From NCBI GenBank assembly GCA_009760855.2, contig WPIO01000123.1, positions 1,118,001 through 1,182,000 of the forward strand: a stretch of DNA of 64,000 nt, given 5' to 3'. This DNA comes from Cristatella mucedo. Lineage: Eukaryota; Bryozoa; Phylactolaemata; Cristatellidae. The position numbers and the translations under genes were made by a program. Below the pieces are notes generated by a model, which worked only from the letters and a program-made list of their open reading frames with translations, had not been told where the DNA came from and did no database searches. Positions 30,427-40,379 of the stretch are shown here, piece after piece (within the stretch, counting starts at the first letter, position 1; every line of letters starts with the position of its first letter).

Positions 30427-30663
30427 TTATTTTTTAGATGCTTCTTCAAGCATTTCATTTATCTTACCTCTACACTCCATTAGCTTATCGGAAGCTTCAC
30501 ATATTTCTATAAGAACTCTAACAAACGAACTCTTTAAATCTGGAATAAGTTTATTAAGAGAGTGTCTAACTATTCGTTGATCATTACCTTTAAGTTTTTG
30601 AAGACAGATCTTTACAGCCATATCTCTGGATTGTTCACAGCTTAGAATTCTCGAGACGTCCAT
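30427..30663 (-). CDS. ICDxxD-family small protein 5 (intact)
   Basis: A 78-residue unbroken, single-unit member. SRILSCEQSRDMAVKIC at the start parallels the RILCC start of other members, and VLIEICEASDKLME is the core. It is all-helical in appearance, begins right after TTATATAGAA, and is the first of the family after the Ser-Glu gene. Function unknown. A small alpha-helical regulator or host-interaction protein is a reasonable guess for a tandem, fast-diverging viral family. Confidence 0.6.
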   Translation of the reverse strand: MDVSRILSCEQSRDMAVKICLQKLKGNDQRIVRHSLNKLIPDLKSSFVRVLIEICEASDKLMECRGKINEMLEEASKK

Positions 30664-30674
30664 TTCTATATAAG
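30664..30674 (-). promoter_or_regulatory. TATATAG start motif
   Basis: CTTATATAGAA abuts the ATG at 30663. Confidence 0.55.
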
Positions 30675-30687
30675 TATAAATATTTTT

Positions 30688-31218
30688 TTATAATTCATTC
30701 TCTTCATTTACATAATCACTTCTAAATGGTTGTATATCATCATCTTCAGTGTAAAAGGTACAGTCATCTTCAGCACACTCAAACCCAGATTCGGATTCGG
30801 ATTCTGATTCTGATTCTGATTCAGATTCAGATTCAGATTCTGATTCTGATTCGGATTCGGATTTGGATTCGGATTCGGATTCGGATTTGGATTCGGATTC
30901 GGATTCGGATTCGGATTTGGATTCGGATTCGGATTCGGATTCGGATTCGGATTCGGATTCGGATTCGGATTCGGATTCGGATTCGGATTCGGATTCGGAT
31001 TCGGATTCGGATTCGGATTCGGATTCGGATTCGGATTCGGATTCGGATTCGGATTCGGATTCGGATTCGGATTCGGATTTGGATTCAGATTTGGATTCGG
31101 ATTCGGATTTGGATTCGGATTCAGGTATATAATCAGGATCTTCGGATTCTGTATCTGAAATACCTATATCCATAGAGCTTTCTTCAACTTTTAAAAACTC
31201 AGGAATTTCGTTTTCCAT
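30688..31218 (-). CDS. Ser-Glu dipeptide repeat acidic protein
   Basis: The start chosen is the ATG at 31218, preceded by TTATAGAA, not the longer frame from 31284 that runs into the PolB stop. 176 codons: an acidic N-terminus ([14 protein letters not shown]), about 110 residues of nearly pure Ser-Glu repeats with occasional Ser-Lys, then an acidic tail with two cysteines. The repeat is disordered and would be a heavy substrate for casein kinase 2. It may be a histone-mimicking or chaperone-like acidic protein, by analogy with acidic-repeat viral proteins; this is a guess. Confidence 0.65.
   Translation of the reverse strand: MENEIPEFLKVEESSMDIGISDTESEDPDYIPESESKSESESKSESKSESESESESESESESESESESESESESESESESESESESESESESESESESESKSESESESESKSESESESKSESESESESESESESESESESESESGFECAEDDCTFYTEDDDIQPFRSDYVNEENEL
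30790..31127. repeat. GGATTC hexanucleotide tandem repeat
   Basis: About 55 copies of GGATTC with T/A variants at the ends and pure copies in the middle. It is in frame with the minus-strand Ser-Glu gene. The plus strand also reads open as Asp-Ser in this region, which is only a shadow. Confidence 0.95.
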
Positions 31219-31231
31219 TTCTATAATAATG
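31219..31231 (-). promoter_or_regulatory. TATAG start motif of Ser-Glu gene
   Basis: ATTATTATAGAA lies between the PolB stop (31244) and the ATG at 31218. Confidence 0.45.
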
Positions 31232-31243
31232 AAATTATTTTTG

Positions 31244-34200
31244 TTAAATACATTTATCACAGTGACCTGGATTAGTACCTTCACTCAAAGTTTTTTCAAT
31301 CTTATAATGTCCATAAGCATAACTACAACAACCACAATCTAGCCAGTAACGATTTGATTCAAATGTTGATAGTGCAACTTTTTCCATCTCATTAGTAAAT
31401 AGTTCGTGTTTATCTTGAGATATTTTATGAAACTTTCTAATTTGACTTTCACCAAACTCCTCATTTTGTTTACCCTTAAAAATTTCTATACTTTCAGTTA
31501 AACAACTAACAAATGTGTCATGCCCCATAGTTTTAGTTAAAACTGCTTTTGTTACTCCTTTTGCGGCAGCTTTTCTTTCAGCATCAACGATACTTACAGA
31601 GTATAGCTTTGATCTTAAAGCACAAACTTCTGAAATTACTTTTCCTTCTGCCTCATCCTTAAATTTACCGATTGTATCATCATCGAAGTAATAAGGCATT
31701 GCTTTCATATCATCGTAAAGATTAGGTGTTTCAACGTTCATAATTAAAGAATCAGTGTCAGTATAGATTAAACTAACCTTGTCTCCATATTTCTGTTTTA
31801 TAACATCGTAATAAAACCTTTGCATATGTAGCTTTGATAAATCTAGAATTGCACTACCAACGAATATTGGTTTATTTAATTTTGTTTTCGATTGGTTCCT
31901 GTGAAAGATTGTCAAATATTCTCCAAAATCTCTACAGTTAACCATATTTGGATCTCTTATTCGTTTATTGAATTTCTTTTTTCCTGCTTCATTAATAGTA
32001 CTAACTAAATAAGTTTTAACTCTTTTTTCAACATCTTCACAGGTTTTACCATAGAATGAATTTATTATAAGTTTCCAAAGGTTTCTTAAAAACTTTTTAC
32101 TTGAATTTAATGCTTTCATTTCAGCACACATTTCAATATAAGGTTTAAGCCATCTAGATTGATTAAATTTAAAAACTTTCTTTACATCACAAACCATTCC
32201 GTGTGTTAAACAGAACTTTAAATATCTATAATGTAGAAGATAATCCTTTTTTGGTTTAAAGTCACATATTAACTTTGGAATATTACTAGCTCCTGTTTTC
32301 AACTTATTTTGAAAACTTGAATATTCACTACAATTAACAACTCTATTAGAAGCACATAGTGGATATTCGTTCTGTAAATCATGGTAATACTCCTTAGTTT
32401 TTGGATCGTACTCGATATCAACAACAAAGAAGTAACCAGTATCTGATTCGTCCTCTAACTTAAGAATTCTATCAATATCCCACTGTTCATTTGAAATTTC
32501 AACAATGTACCCTTGTGGAAGAAGCTCCATCATTGCTGTAGGATATAGACTTGTTGCATCTTGATAAGTTATCCATGCTATTGGTTTATCCTTATCATAA
32601 TCAGGTACTAATGGATTATTTGCCTTAACAAGTCTACTGCTAACCTGACATATTCCTCCACGAATAGATTTTTTTATCGTGTCATAATTCTCTCTATCAG
32701 ACAATAACTCAATCTTTACTCCTGAAAACCAGAATACTGCATTCCATGAAAAGTTTGGTGTTGTTACAAAGTTTGCTGGATCTAATTTTAGTTTTGATAC
32801 CAATCCTTTTCTAAAACTTTCGAAACAATCAGCAAGCAAAAAAACGTCTGTTTGAAGATATAAATTATGATATTTTAACACATTTTTACAATCAAACTCT
32901 TTCCAAACATCATTTGCTTTTTTATAACTTTCATCGGATATACCAGTCATGTAAACACTTGAATAAAAATCATCTTTACTTGGAAGAGATGAAGTAAAAA
33001 ACTTCTCAAAAGAATACATGAATTCATAAGGATATTCTCCTTTAGTTGCTAGCATATTAAGGTTTTTATTTGGATAAAGTTCACTTAAAACTTTGTTAGA
33101 AATTGGAAAACAATCAATAGTTTTACCCATTGTTGACGCTATAAAATTTAATGAACCAAGCATGAATTGTGCACTATCCTTAAAAACAATATCTTTAACC
33201 ATTAACATCATATACTTCTCAAGATTATTAGCTATTGGTTGTGCTTCAACACTAAAATTTTCAAGAGCTTTTACAATTATATGTGAGTCCTATCCTCTAA
33301 AGTTGTGAAATATAACAGGAAGTTGCCATCTTCTAAAGTTAACTCCAGCTTTTAAGTTGCAAATATGGTGCGCTGGGCCTCTATATTTATTTGTTAGATG
33401 GCAGTGATCGTGGACATTTCTCAAATCACTTACTTTAGAATTGCATGGTTCTTTACACATCCAACAAAATAAAGCATTTTCATATTCATCATATTCACTT
33501 TCAGTTAAACTATCCATTTTACTTTCTCCACTATGTTCAATCAATGTGCTTTTCAAAAAATCTGATAACTCAAATAATCTTCGAAGAAACTTAACAACAC
33601 AATCAGATCCAACATTAATAAACCTATCAAAAACTTCACCCTTCCAATCAACTATGATAAAAGCAGCTGAACATGGTGTGTGTGTTGAAGAATTTTCTTG
33701 TTTTTTTATTATACACTCAAAATCTGCATATCAAACGTATGGGCATGTATTAAGAAGTTTGAAAGAATCAAACTTAATAAACTTACTATCACCATGTGGC
33801 ATTAGATAAACAATGTTTCCAGAGTTCATGCTTTCACATATTTCTAAATGATTAGCTACTTGTTTTTATCAAAGAATCTATTTAAGCATCTATGACAATA
33901 ATACTTTTTTCCTTCAGACTTTGGTGGTCTACATAATGAATTAAAATTACTAATCAACATATAATGTTCTTTTTTACCCTTAACAACTAGCAAAGGATTT
34001 ACATGTCTACCTTCTTTCTCATCTGATTTTTTTACAACTCTCAGTGGTGAAACCCTTGATTCTTTATACCCACATGAATAAACATTTATACTAACATTCA
34101 TTGCTTTCTCTAATTTATTAACGTCTTTAACCATTAAAGGCCATTCAATCTCATTAAGAAGATTAGAGTGATTATTAGCTAATATCGTTTTTAAGTCATT

Positions 34201-34855
34201 TATTTTCCACTTATTTCTTTCTACTGGGTTTAAAGACCTTAAAACACACCACCAAGCGCAAAAATCATCATCAAGATTTTTTAATTTATTACACACTTTT
34301 TATTAACAAGATATTCGGGTGTTTCAATGTATGTACCACCACTTAAAGGTATGTATTTAGAAATAACAACAGAGAATGAATAATAACCAATAAATAACCT
34401 TCCAGAACCAACATTTTTTTCTACTAACATCTCAGAATTAGTTCCTAAAGAAGGCATTACTTTTTCATATATTGAGTTAGATGGTTCACTATCCATCGTT
34501 AACATTGATTTTGATTGTGCTCCTTTTTTTCCATGTCTCCATTATTAAACATTCTCATATCGAATGATATAATGAACTCTAACAAACTTCCATGAACTTC
34601 TAACTCTGTCAAGTAATTCATTTGTTTGATACCTAAGAGACTCTTTAAGTGACTCAAAGTCTGCATGAGTTCTTTTTGTTTTATAAGAAAAAGTTAAGGT
34701 ATTTCCATTAGCAGAAATAACAGGTTCTATAAAACCAACTTTGTTTAGTCTTCTTTTTTTCCAACGTATTTTCTACTTGATGGTTTGAAATCAATGTTCA
34801 TTAACCTTCTAGATTCAAAAGAGAAAGAATTCCTTTGACCTACTCGAGAAGACAT
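31244..34855 (-). pseudogene. Protein-primed family B DNA polymerase, broken
   Basis: Replicative polymerase of Polintons. The largest open part (33211-31244, 655 codons) holds the exonuclease III-type segment YLQTDVFLLADC, motif A DATSLYPTAMM (residues ~218-228), motif B LIINSFYGKT (~381-390) and motif C YTDTDS (~483-488). Upstream lie the ExoI YADFECI and ExoII FHNFRG regions and a Cys/His cluster (CWMCKEPC, then HDHCH). The Polinton-specific N-terminal block is marked by YIPLSGGTYIETPEY. Breaks: frame changes near 34752, 34550, 34283 and 33870, TGA near 33733 and TAG at 33294. The start ATG at 34855 follows TTATATAGCAA. Confidence 0.92.
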
Positions 34856-34868
34856 TTGCTATATAAGG
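34856..34868 (-). promoter_or_regulatory. TATATAG start motif of PolB
   Basis: CCTTATATAGCAA abuts the ATG at 34855, about 33 bases inside the right inverted repeat. Confidence 0.55.
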
Positions 34869-34900
34869 TAAAAATATTTATGCTAATTGATGTTGATTTG

Positions 34901-35030
34901 AATTTAGTGATGATAGAATGTTTCCTTTTACGATATCGGGTAATTTTTCGACAACCGATGGTGAAACCGAGGTTGGCGAAAAATTTGACGATGTCGGAAA
35001 AGGTAATATTCCTATCATCACCGAGCCAGT
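34901..35030 (-). repeat. Right terminal inverted repeat of the virus
   Basis: Inverted partner of 9295-9426 and likewise an internal palindrome, with arms of about 49 bases around a central ATGGTGAAACC loop. Weak similarity with the left side may extend to about 35055. Confidence 0.9.
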
Positions 35031-35214
35031 CTTAGCAGTGTAGACTTTCAGTAATTGGGGGAATTTCCCTTCTTTCATTGCGATATGCTTGCCCATCTGG
35101 GGAAATATCCTGCTGCAGGCACAATTGCAATTGCATGCAGTTGCTCATATTCCCCTCCTAATAGCAGTATAAGTTCTTCAAAATGAAGGACCTGATTACA
35201 AGGGCAGCTAGATC

Positions 35215-35345
35215 AGCAAAAAGTGTGCTCTAAAACGGGAGATGGCATGTTGCAAATGCACGGACCTATTTAGATGTAGTATCCTTGTCTAAGCATGCCG
35301 GAATTCTTGAAAATAAGTATCTGAAAGTAGGAGACTTTACTTCGG
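35215..35345 (-). mobile_element. Old LINE-A fragment, antisense
   Basis: Diverged match to 200-330, with GTAGTATCCTTGTCTAAGCA in common form. It lies just outside the virus on the right. Confidence 0.5.
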
Positions 35346-35945
35346 TCAGCCGTGATGGCACAACGGCACCATGCTCAGCACGGCATTTGAGAGGCTACTG
35401 GTACTTTTGCTTCAGCAGTTTCACAGCAGACCTACCGAACGTCTCTTGGCCCTAGCTGTTTCACTTTAATACAGAAAATCAAATCATGTGCCATGAACCT
35501 GCCGAGAGGGCTAAAAGCCGATGCAAATGTAAAGTGCCCTAGGAAGAGAGAAAGACCACTCCGATGATGCTAAATCAGTAGTAGTAGTATTTTTATTCGC
35601 CATCGTACTTCTGACGATCGAAAAACTTACCCCACTAGCTTAGTAAGATCGTTTACAAATCCGAGCACTCGATAACAGCTCTAATGCTTTCTTTTTGCTT
35701 CCTCAAATGAAGTAATTTGGCTACCGGATTTATTCCTGAAAGCCGATTAGGCATTGAGAGCTCTACAGAAAACCGTCCAGCGTAACAGGTGCACAGTGTT
35801 AGTTTCTTCATGGACTTACAGGTGGAGATGCATATGCTATCCATTCTATGAATTGTAAACTTGTTTTAAGCCTACCGGGATCACAGTTCGCCTTTTTAGA
35901 CGATCGAAGCTTTCAGCAGCAGCAGCAGCAAGTTGAGTAGCCAGT
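35346..35945. other. No gene recognised
   Basis: A mixed sequence with a short (CAG)n near 35917-35930. No ORF with a recognisable domain. Confidence 0.35.
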
Positions 35946-35949
35946 TGTG

Positions 35950-36565
35950 AACTGTAATAATAATACTATACTAATAATGCACCTGATAAAGCTCCCTCGG
36001 AGAACTCAATCTTTTCCTAGGTGCTTTACATTTGATGCAAAGGGAAACGCAATTGAATCATAAGTAATATCACGCTTGATAAACAACATGAATAGCATGG
36101 TTAGGGGCGACATGCACAAGATCGGCACGCAAACGTGGTTAGTGGCAGCATGCACAGTGTCGGCACGCATAAGCACATGAAGGACGAATCAAACTGACCC
36201 ACTCAATGCTGTCTGAAATAGGTGTTTTTTAAGTTCTTTTTAAATGTGGTTAAGTCAGAGGATGCTGCGACGTAAGTCTAGAGGGAGTCCAGGCTTTGGG
36301 AGCATGCGAACTAAATGCACGGTGTCCAAAGGATTTGAGGTTCGTACGAGGTAGTGGTAAACTGTTGGATTCCAAAAAGCTGGTGGTACGATGCTTGGCG
36401 TGGTAGTGGAGTAGACCTGAAAGATAACCTGGAGCCAAAGAATGAAGTTACCTAAAAATGAGCGACAAAACTTCGAAGTCTGTCCGTTGCTTGACTGGTA
36501 GCCAGTGCAGGTCGGCAAGAAGTGGTGTGATGTGGCAACTGTGACGCTCGTGACAGACAAGTTTT
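35950..36565 (-). mobile_element. LINE-A 3' fragment, antisense
   Basis: Tail-proximal (AAT)-like sequence, 3' UTR and RT C-terminal codons in broken frames on the minus strand. Diverged from the young copies. Confidence 0.75.
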
Positions 36566-36835
36566 GATGAGCAAGTACTAAAATGATGCCTCGCTACAGC
36601 AGCCAGATTACGACTACTATTACAGCTATTGTGTGGCCGTGAAGGGGGCAAAGGAGAAGGAAGCAATGAAGAAGGAGGCAAAATAGAAGAAACCAATGGA
36701 GAAGAAGGAAGCAACAGAGAAGGAAGCAGCGACTAGCAGAGGTGTGGCCCCAGCCGAAGCTTTGTGCTCTGGGTGATTTTTTTGCCGTTAGTCTACTTAT
36801 TGCACAAGCTCTAATTACTGCAACATATCCTATTT
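36566..36835. other. Purine-rich low-complexity stretch, no gene
   Basis: 36630-36735 is dominated by GAAGGAGGCA-like words. The open minus-strand frame across it is a Ser/Pro-rich by-product. Confidence 0.4.
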
Positions 36836-36837
36836 TT

Positions 36838-36947
36838 GAGATTACTCACCATTGAATTGCATTTCCCTTTGCAGCAAATGTAAAGCCCCTAGAAAGAGAT
36901 TGAGTTCTGTGAGGACGCTTTATCAAGTGCATTATTATTATTATTAA
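36838..36947 (+). mobile_element. LINE-A 3' end, sense
   Basis: 3' UTR from TTGCAGCAAATGTAAAG to the (ATT)n tail only. Confidence 0.7.
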
Positions 36948-37149
36948 TAAAAAGGTGGAGTTCTCTTATGGAGCTTTATCAAGTGTATTGTTATCACTAG
37001 CCACGGACTTAGCAAGTGAGATTAAAAAATTGGTTAGGGTAATGCTCATAATCGGCAGTACTAAGCCTTCTTTGCTGTTCTACTTAAATACCAAACCATC
37101 GGCAAAACAAGATTCGTGCCAAAAGTATCGACTGTCAGTTCAATGGTAA

Positions 37150-37630
37150 TAGGTCTCTTCATTGTTTGGCACCAGCCTACCTAACACATCTAATTCCCAA
37201 CTAGGCTAACGGTCTCGCCACTAACTTTCAGAATCAAAATCGTTTACCTTTACTTTGAATGAACCTCAAATCCTTTGGAGACCGAGCCTGCAGTGTGTAT
37301 GCTTCCACAGCCTGGAACTCTTTCCAACTTGCGTCAGTACATCCACTGACTTCATCAAATTTAAAAAGACTAAACTGCACATACTTATCACAACATTCAG
37401 TGGGCCTAAGTGATTCTTCATTTGCTTGCTTTAGCACGCTGAAACTGTGGTGGCTGCCACTAACCATATTTGTACCCTGACCCTGTGCATATCACCCCTG
37501 ATCATGTTATTCTTTTTGTCGTTGAGCATGCTACCACTAACCATTCGGTCGTGCGCCCTTTGCATTAAATGTAAATTGCTTAGAAAGAGATTGTGTTATC
37601 TTTGGGGGCTACATTAAATGTACTACTAAT
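37150..37630 (+). mobile_element. Diverged LINE-A 3' fragment, sense
   Basis: Contains the AGGTCTCTTCATT start block, the TCAAATCCTTTGGAGACCG block and a decayed 3' UTR (AGAAAGAGATTGTGTTATC). Older than the other copies. Confidence 0.65.
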
Positions 37631-38454
37631 ATTGTTGTGCAATTGTAGATACCTCTGCTCGCTCAGTTTTTTGGGGATTTAACACTGCTTGCACTTTATC
37701 TTTCTAGCTATTGGCCTCATGCTTGCCTTGCTGAGACTTTAAACATGGCTGAGGGAATACTACTTTTGGGCTTTGCACACACTAGAAGTAGGTATCAGCT
37801 TTATAAGACCTAAAGTAGAATTGTAAATAGGTTTCCTTCTGCCTATATTTTTTTCAATTTTGCATGAGCTTGGTTTCCACTTGCATATTATTCATCATTC
37901 ATGGTTCCTTAATTGTAGGGCTAGGCGCCTGCTATTTGATTGTCTGTGACCAAGGTAGCCTACCAGTCAAATCTAAGTCAAGCAATTATGATATGCACTG
38001 GATTCGCTATCAGTGGCCTTCAGTTAGCCTTTTTTTAGGGATGTGCATGAATTGGTTGATATGCAACAAGGTTGAAACGGTTACCTTAATTGACAGTACG
38101 TGCGGGTACACAATTAGCTGCTAGTCTCGACGTGCTTGCTAAAGCATATATATCCGCCGTAGTATAGCTAACGTAGTCGGGTCCTGGGGCGGCAGCTTGT
38201 CTTGCCATCTCTCTGCTTGCGGCTTGATGCCTCTGTCCTTTCTTTCCTTTGTCATCGAAACAATACAGCGAGATAAATACGTCCAGACGAAGAGTATACA
38301 CCAACTTATTAAACAAATGACACCAGATAATGCAAAAATCTAATATAGAGCAAGTGGTAGATTTCGAAGGCCATAAGCTCATAGCTGGGGGCTCGCTGAC
38401 TAAGCTTGGAGATGATGGAGTTTCTAATTCATCTGTGTAGTTTGACATTCTCTA
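37631..38454. other. No gene recognised
   Basis: A minus-strand frame of 120 codons (38448-38086) starts next to the probable LTR, but it has no recognisable domain. Confidence 0.3.
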
Positions 38455-38664
38455 TGTGGCTGGTACGCGATACCACGAAGAACGCCGAAGCAGGCTCAAA
38501 GATGTTTATTCACACGGACGCCTCAGGGGGCCAGTAGGCGACTGCCTGCCCGGCGTCCTCGACCTAACTTCGCGTGCCTTTGCCGCCCGTTACTTATATA
38601 GTACTGCCATAAATCGCAACAGCCCATAATCCATTGAACATGTCATAATCTCAAAATAACCACA
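38455..38664 (-). mobile_element. Probable LTR of an LTR retrotransposon
   Basis: Read on the minus strand this 210-base unit begins TGTGG and ends CCACA. It has CTATATAAG about 60 bases in and AATAAA about 155 bases in. A purine-rich tract (GAGGTCAAGAGGGAA) directly precedes it, as expected before a 3' LTR. No second LTR was seen in the window, so the element is incomplete or the other LTR is lost. Confidence 0.5.
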
Positions 38665-39800
38665 TTCCCTCTTGACCTCAAGATAGAATGGGGTTGCAAA
38701 AACCATGGCATTACATCTGCCCAATAGTAATACATACCACCCTGACCTCCTTTTCATGTAGCATGAGGCCAGGTAACGCCGCTCGGAGGAGGCCAGTGAA
38801 AGCACGGCCTTTGCTATATTGCTGGCTATGTATGGCACGAGCTTCGCCCCGTAGCCGAGCCATGAAGCTTTCCACCACACCACCAGTCTCCAATGCAGGA
38901 CCGGTCTCTGCAACCGCATGGGGTTTCCGGGCATTCGCCCGAAGGCCGGCCTCTGTCTTCAGGATTGCAAAGGGTGTCGCCTCTCGTGTCGCTTGTGAGG
39001 CAGATGCCTGGAGCCTCGGCTCCTGTACGACTGCCTTTGGCCGCTCCGTCGGCCACTCCTGCGCCATTGTCTTCTGTCGCTCGGCGTACAACCTGTCGTG
39101 CCTCCTCGACAGGCGCCTCTCTCTCGTCTTCTGCTGGGCCCCTCGCGGGTCTCCATCAGCAGCAGCAGCTCGGAAACCGAGGCAAACCGAGGCAACCGAG
39201 GCATATGTGCCAAAATCTATTGCTGGTGCAGTTATGTCTTCGCCTGCGACAGCTCGGCGAGCATCTCGAGTGCCTTCTCGGTGAGCGTCTCTTCCATCTT
39301 TTTAGCTTTTACCTTCACGCACTTCCGCCGACGCTAACGCTTCGTTCCATTTCGACGTCGCCTCCGAGACCAAAAGCGCCAACTCGCAGGCCACCGGTGC
39401 TGTCCTGCTCTCTACCAGTGGTTTCCCAGAAACCGCAGCCGCCTCTGGCAGACACAGCCTCCTCTCTGGCAGACCAACTCTCCTCTTTGACCCACTGCCG
39501 CCCTCTGGCGAACGGTTATTTCTCTCTGGCAGATACAGCCTCCTCTCTGCACCTAACGCTTCCTCTGCGGCTGTGCCACCGTCTCTGCCGCAGCCTTCGC
39601 GGGCTTCATCGGCATCTCTGCTGGCTCTGCCTTAGTCGCCCACCAAGCCGTTGGCGATTGCTGCTGCCACTTCCGGTCGCTCTAGTTAGCCTCCTCAGTT
39701 CAACCGGCGTTTATCGAAGCCAAGTGCGGCAGTAGCCCTTTATCGGCCTCTACCACCAGCCTCTATCGTGCTATCGCGTCCGAATTCTGGCACTTCGCAA
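38665..39800 (-). other. GC-rich region beside the LTR, possible element interior
   Basis: Open frames exist on both strands because of high GC content. The minus-strand frame at 39091-38711 (126 codons) ends near the purine tract and could be element coding sequence, but no retroviral domain is recognised. 39400-39560 contains imperfect repeats of CTCTGGCAGA. Confidence 0.3.
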
Positions 39801-39910
39801 GTCCGACCACAGAAGCCTCTCACCTTCAGGGCTGGCCAACACCTTTACAAGTGTTGCACACAGCTTGGCATAGTCCTGTTGCACCGAGTCAGGAATGGTG
39901 ACAATAACGA

Positions 39911-39986
39911 AATTACAAATGAATTGCACATATATATAAATATATATATATATGTATATATATATATGTGCAATTCATTTGTAATT
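39911..39986. repeat. 76 bp palindrome with AT core
   Basis: AATTACAAATGAATTGCACA pairs perfectly with its reverse complement ending at 39986. The centre is alternating TA. It is the first part of an AT-rich microsatellite block reaching about 40190. Confidence 0.85.
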
Positions 39987-40147
39987 GCGTATATATAAAT
40001 ATATATATTTATTACATATTATATATATTATATATATATATATATATATAGTTATATATATTATATATTACACACACATATACATATATATGTGTGTTTA
40101 TTAATATATATATATATATATGTGTGTGTATATATATATAATGGTAA

Positions 40148-40181
<34 letters not shown>

Positions 40182-40190
40182 ATCATCATT
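39987..40190. repeat. (TA)n / (TG)n microsatellite block
   Basis: Alternating TA with TGTG interruptions. It includes a second smaller palindrome bounded by GGTAAC and GTTATC at about 40142-40185. Confidence 0.85.
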
Positions 40191-40379
40191 CAAAATTAAC
40201 AATTTGGATCTTATTTAGGTGCGACCATCTCATATCTTCAGGCTCATGTTGTGCCAAAGCCATTTTAAGAAAGCTGGTGAAGAAAGGCACAGATACAGCT
40301 GTGTGTAATTTGCTTGAGAACGATAACCTCGCTTAAGCAAGGAGCTGTCTATTGCATGCCATAAATTTGCACGGGCCAG

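Larger units (their letters stand above)
9295..35030. mobile_element. Integrated Polinton/Maverick (adintovirus-like) DNA virus
   Basis: A 25.7 kb AT-rich block bounded by inverted repeats at 9295-9426 and 34901-35030. It holds the hallmark set of the Polinton/adintovirus lineage: protein-primed PolB, rve-type integrase, adenovirus-type protease, packaging ATPase, double-jelly-roll capsid protein and penton-like protein. About 1.5 kb of the length is a later LINE-A insertion (28509-30008). Most genes are broken by frameshifts or stops, so the copy is not functional as assembled. No 6 bp target-site duplication could be recognised, because similarity between the two ends fades outward rather than stopping sharply. 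Confidence 0.93.

Noticed and set aside
30726-31175. Long plus-strand frames of Ile-Arg and Asp-Ser repeats
   Set aside because: They are shadow frames of the GGATTC hexamer. The minus-strand Ser-Glu frame has a start motif and non-repeat ends, the plus frames do not.
31244-31284. Upstream start (31284) for the Ser-Glu protein
   Set aside because: It would overlap the PolB end and lacks the start motif, which is present before 31218.
12000-34000. Alternative genetic code in the virus (TGA or TAA read as an amino acid)
   Set aside because: In-frame stops include TAA, TGA and TAG at unrelated residues, and they coexist with many frameshifts. Decay or sequence error explains them better.
9295-35030. 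CRISPR array or bacterial contamination as explanation for the AT-rich block
   Set aside because: No spaced direct repeats exist, the block carries a eukaryotic LINE insertion with a target duplication, and the genes are those of an animal-type DNA virus.
38688-39735. Long plus-strand frames of 198 and 280 codons
   Set aside because: GC-rich sequence with overlapping frames on both strands and no domain. The plus-strand frame becomes low-complexity Ser/Leu/Arg.
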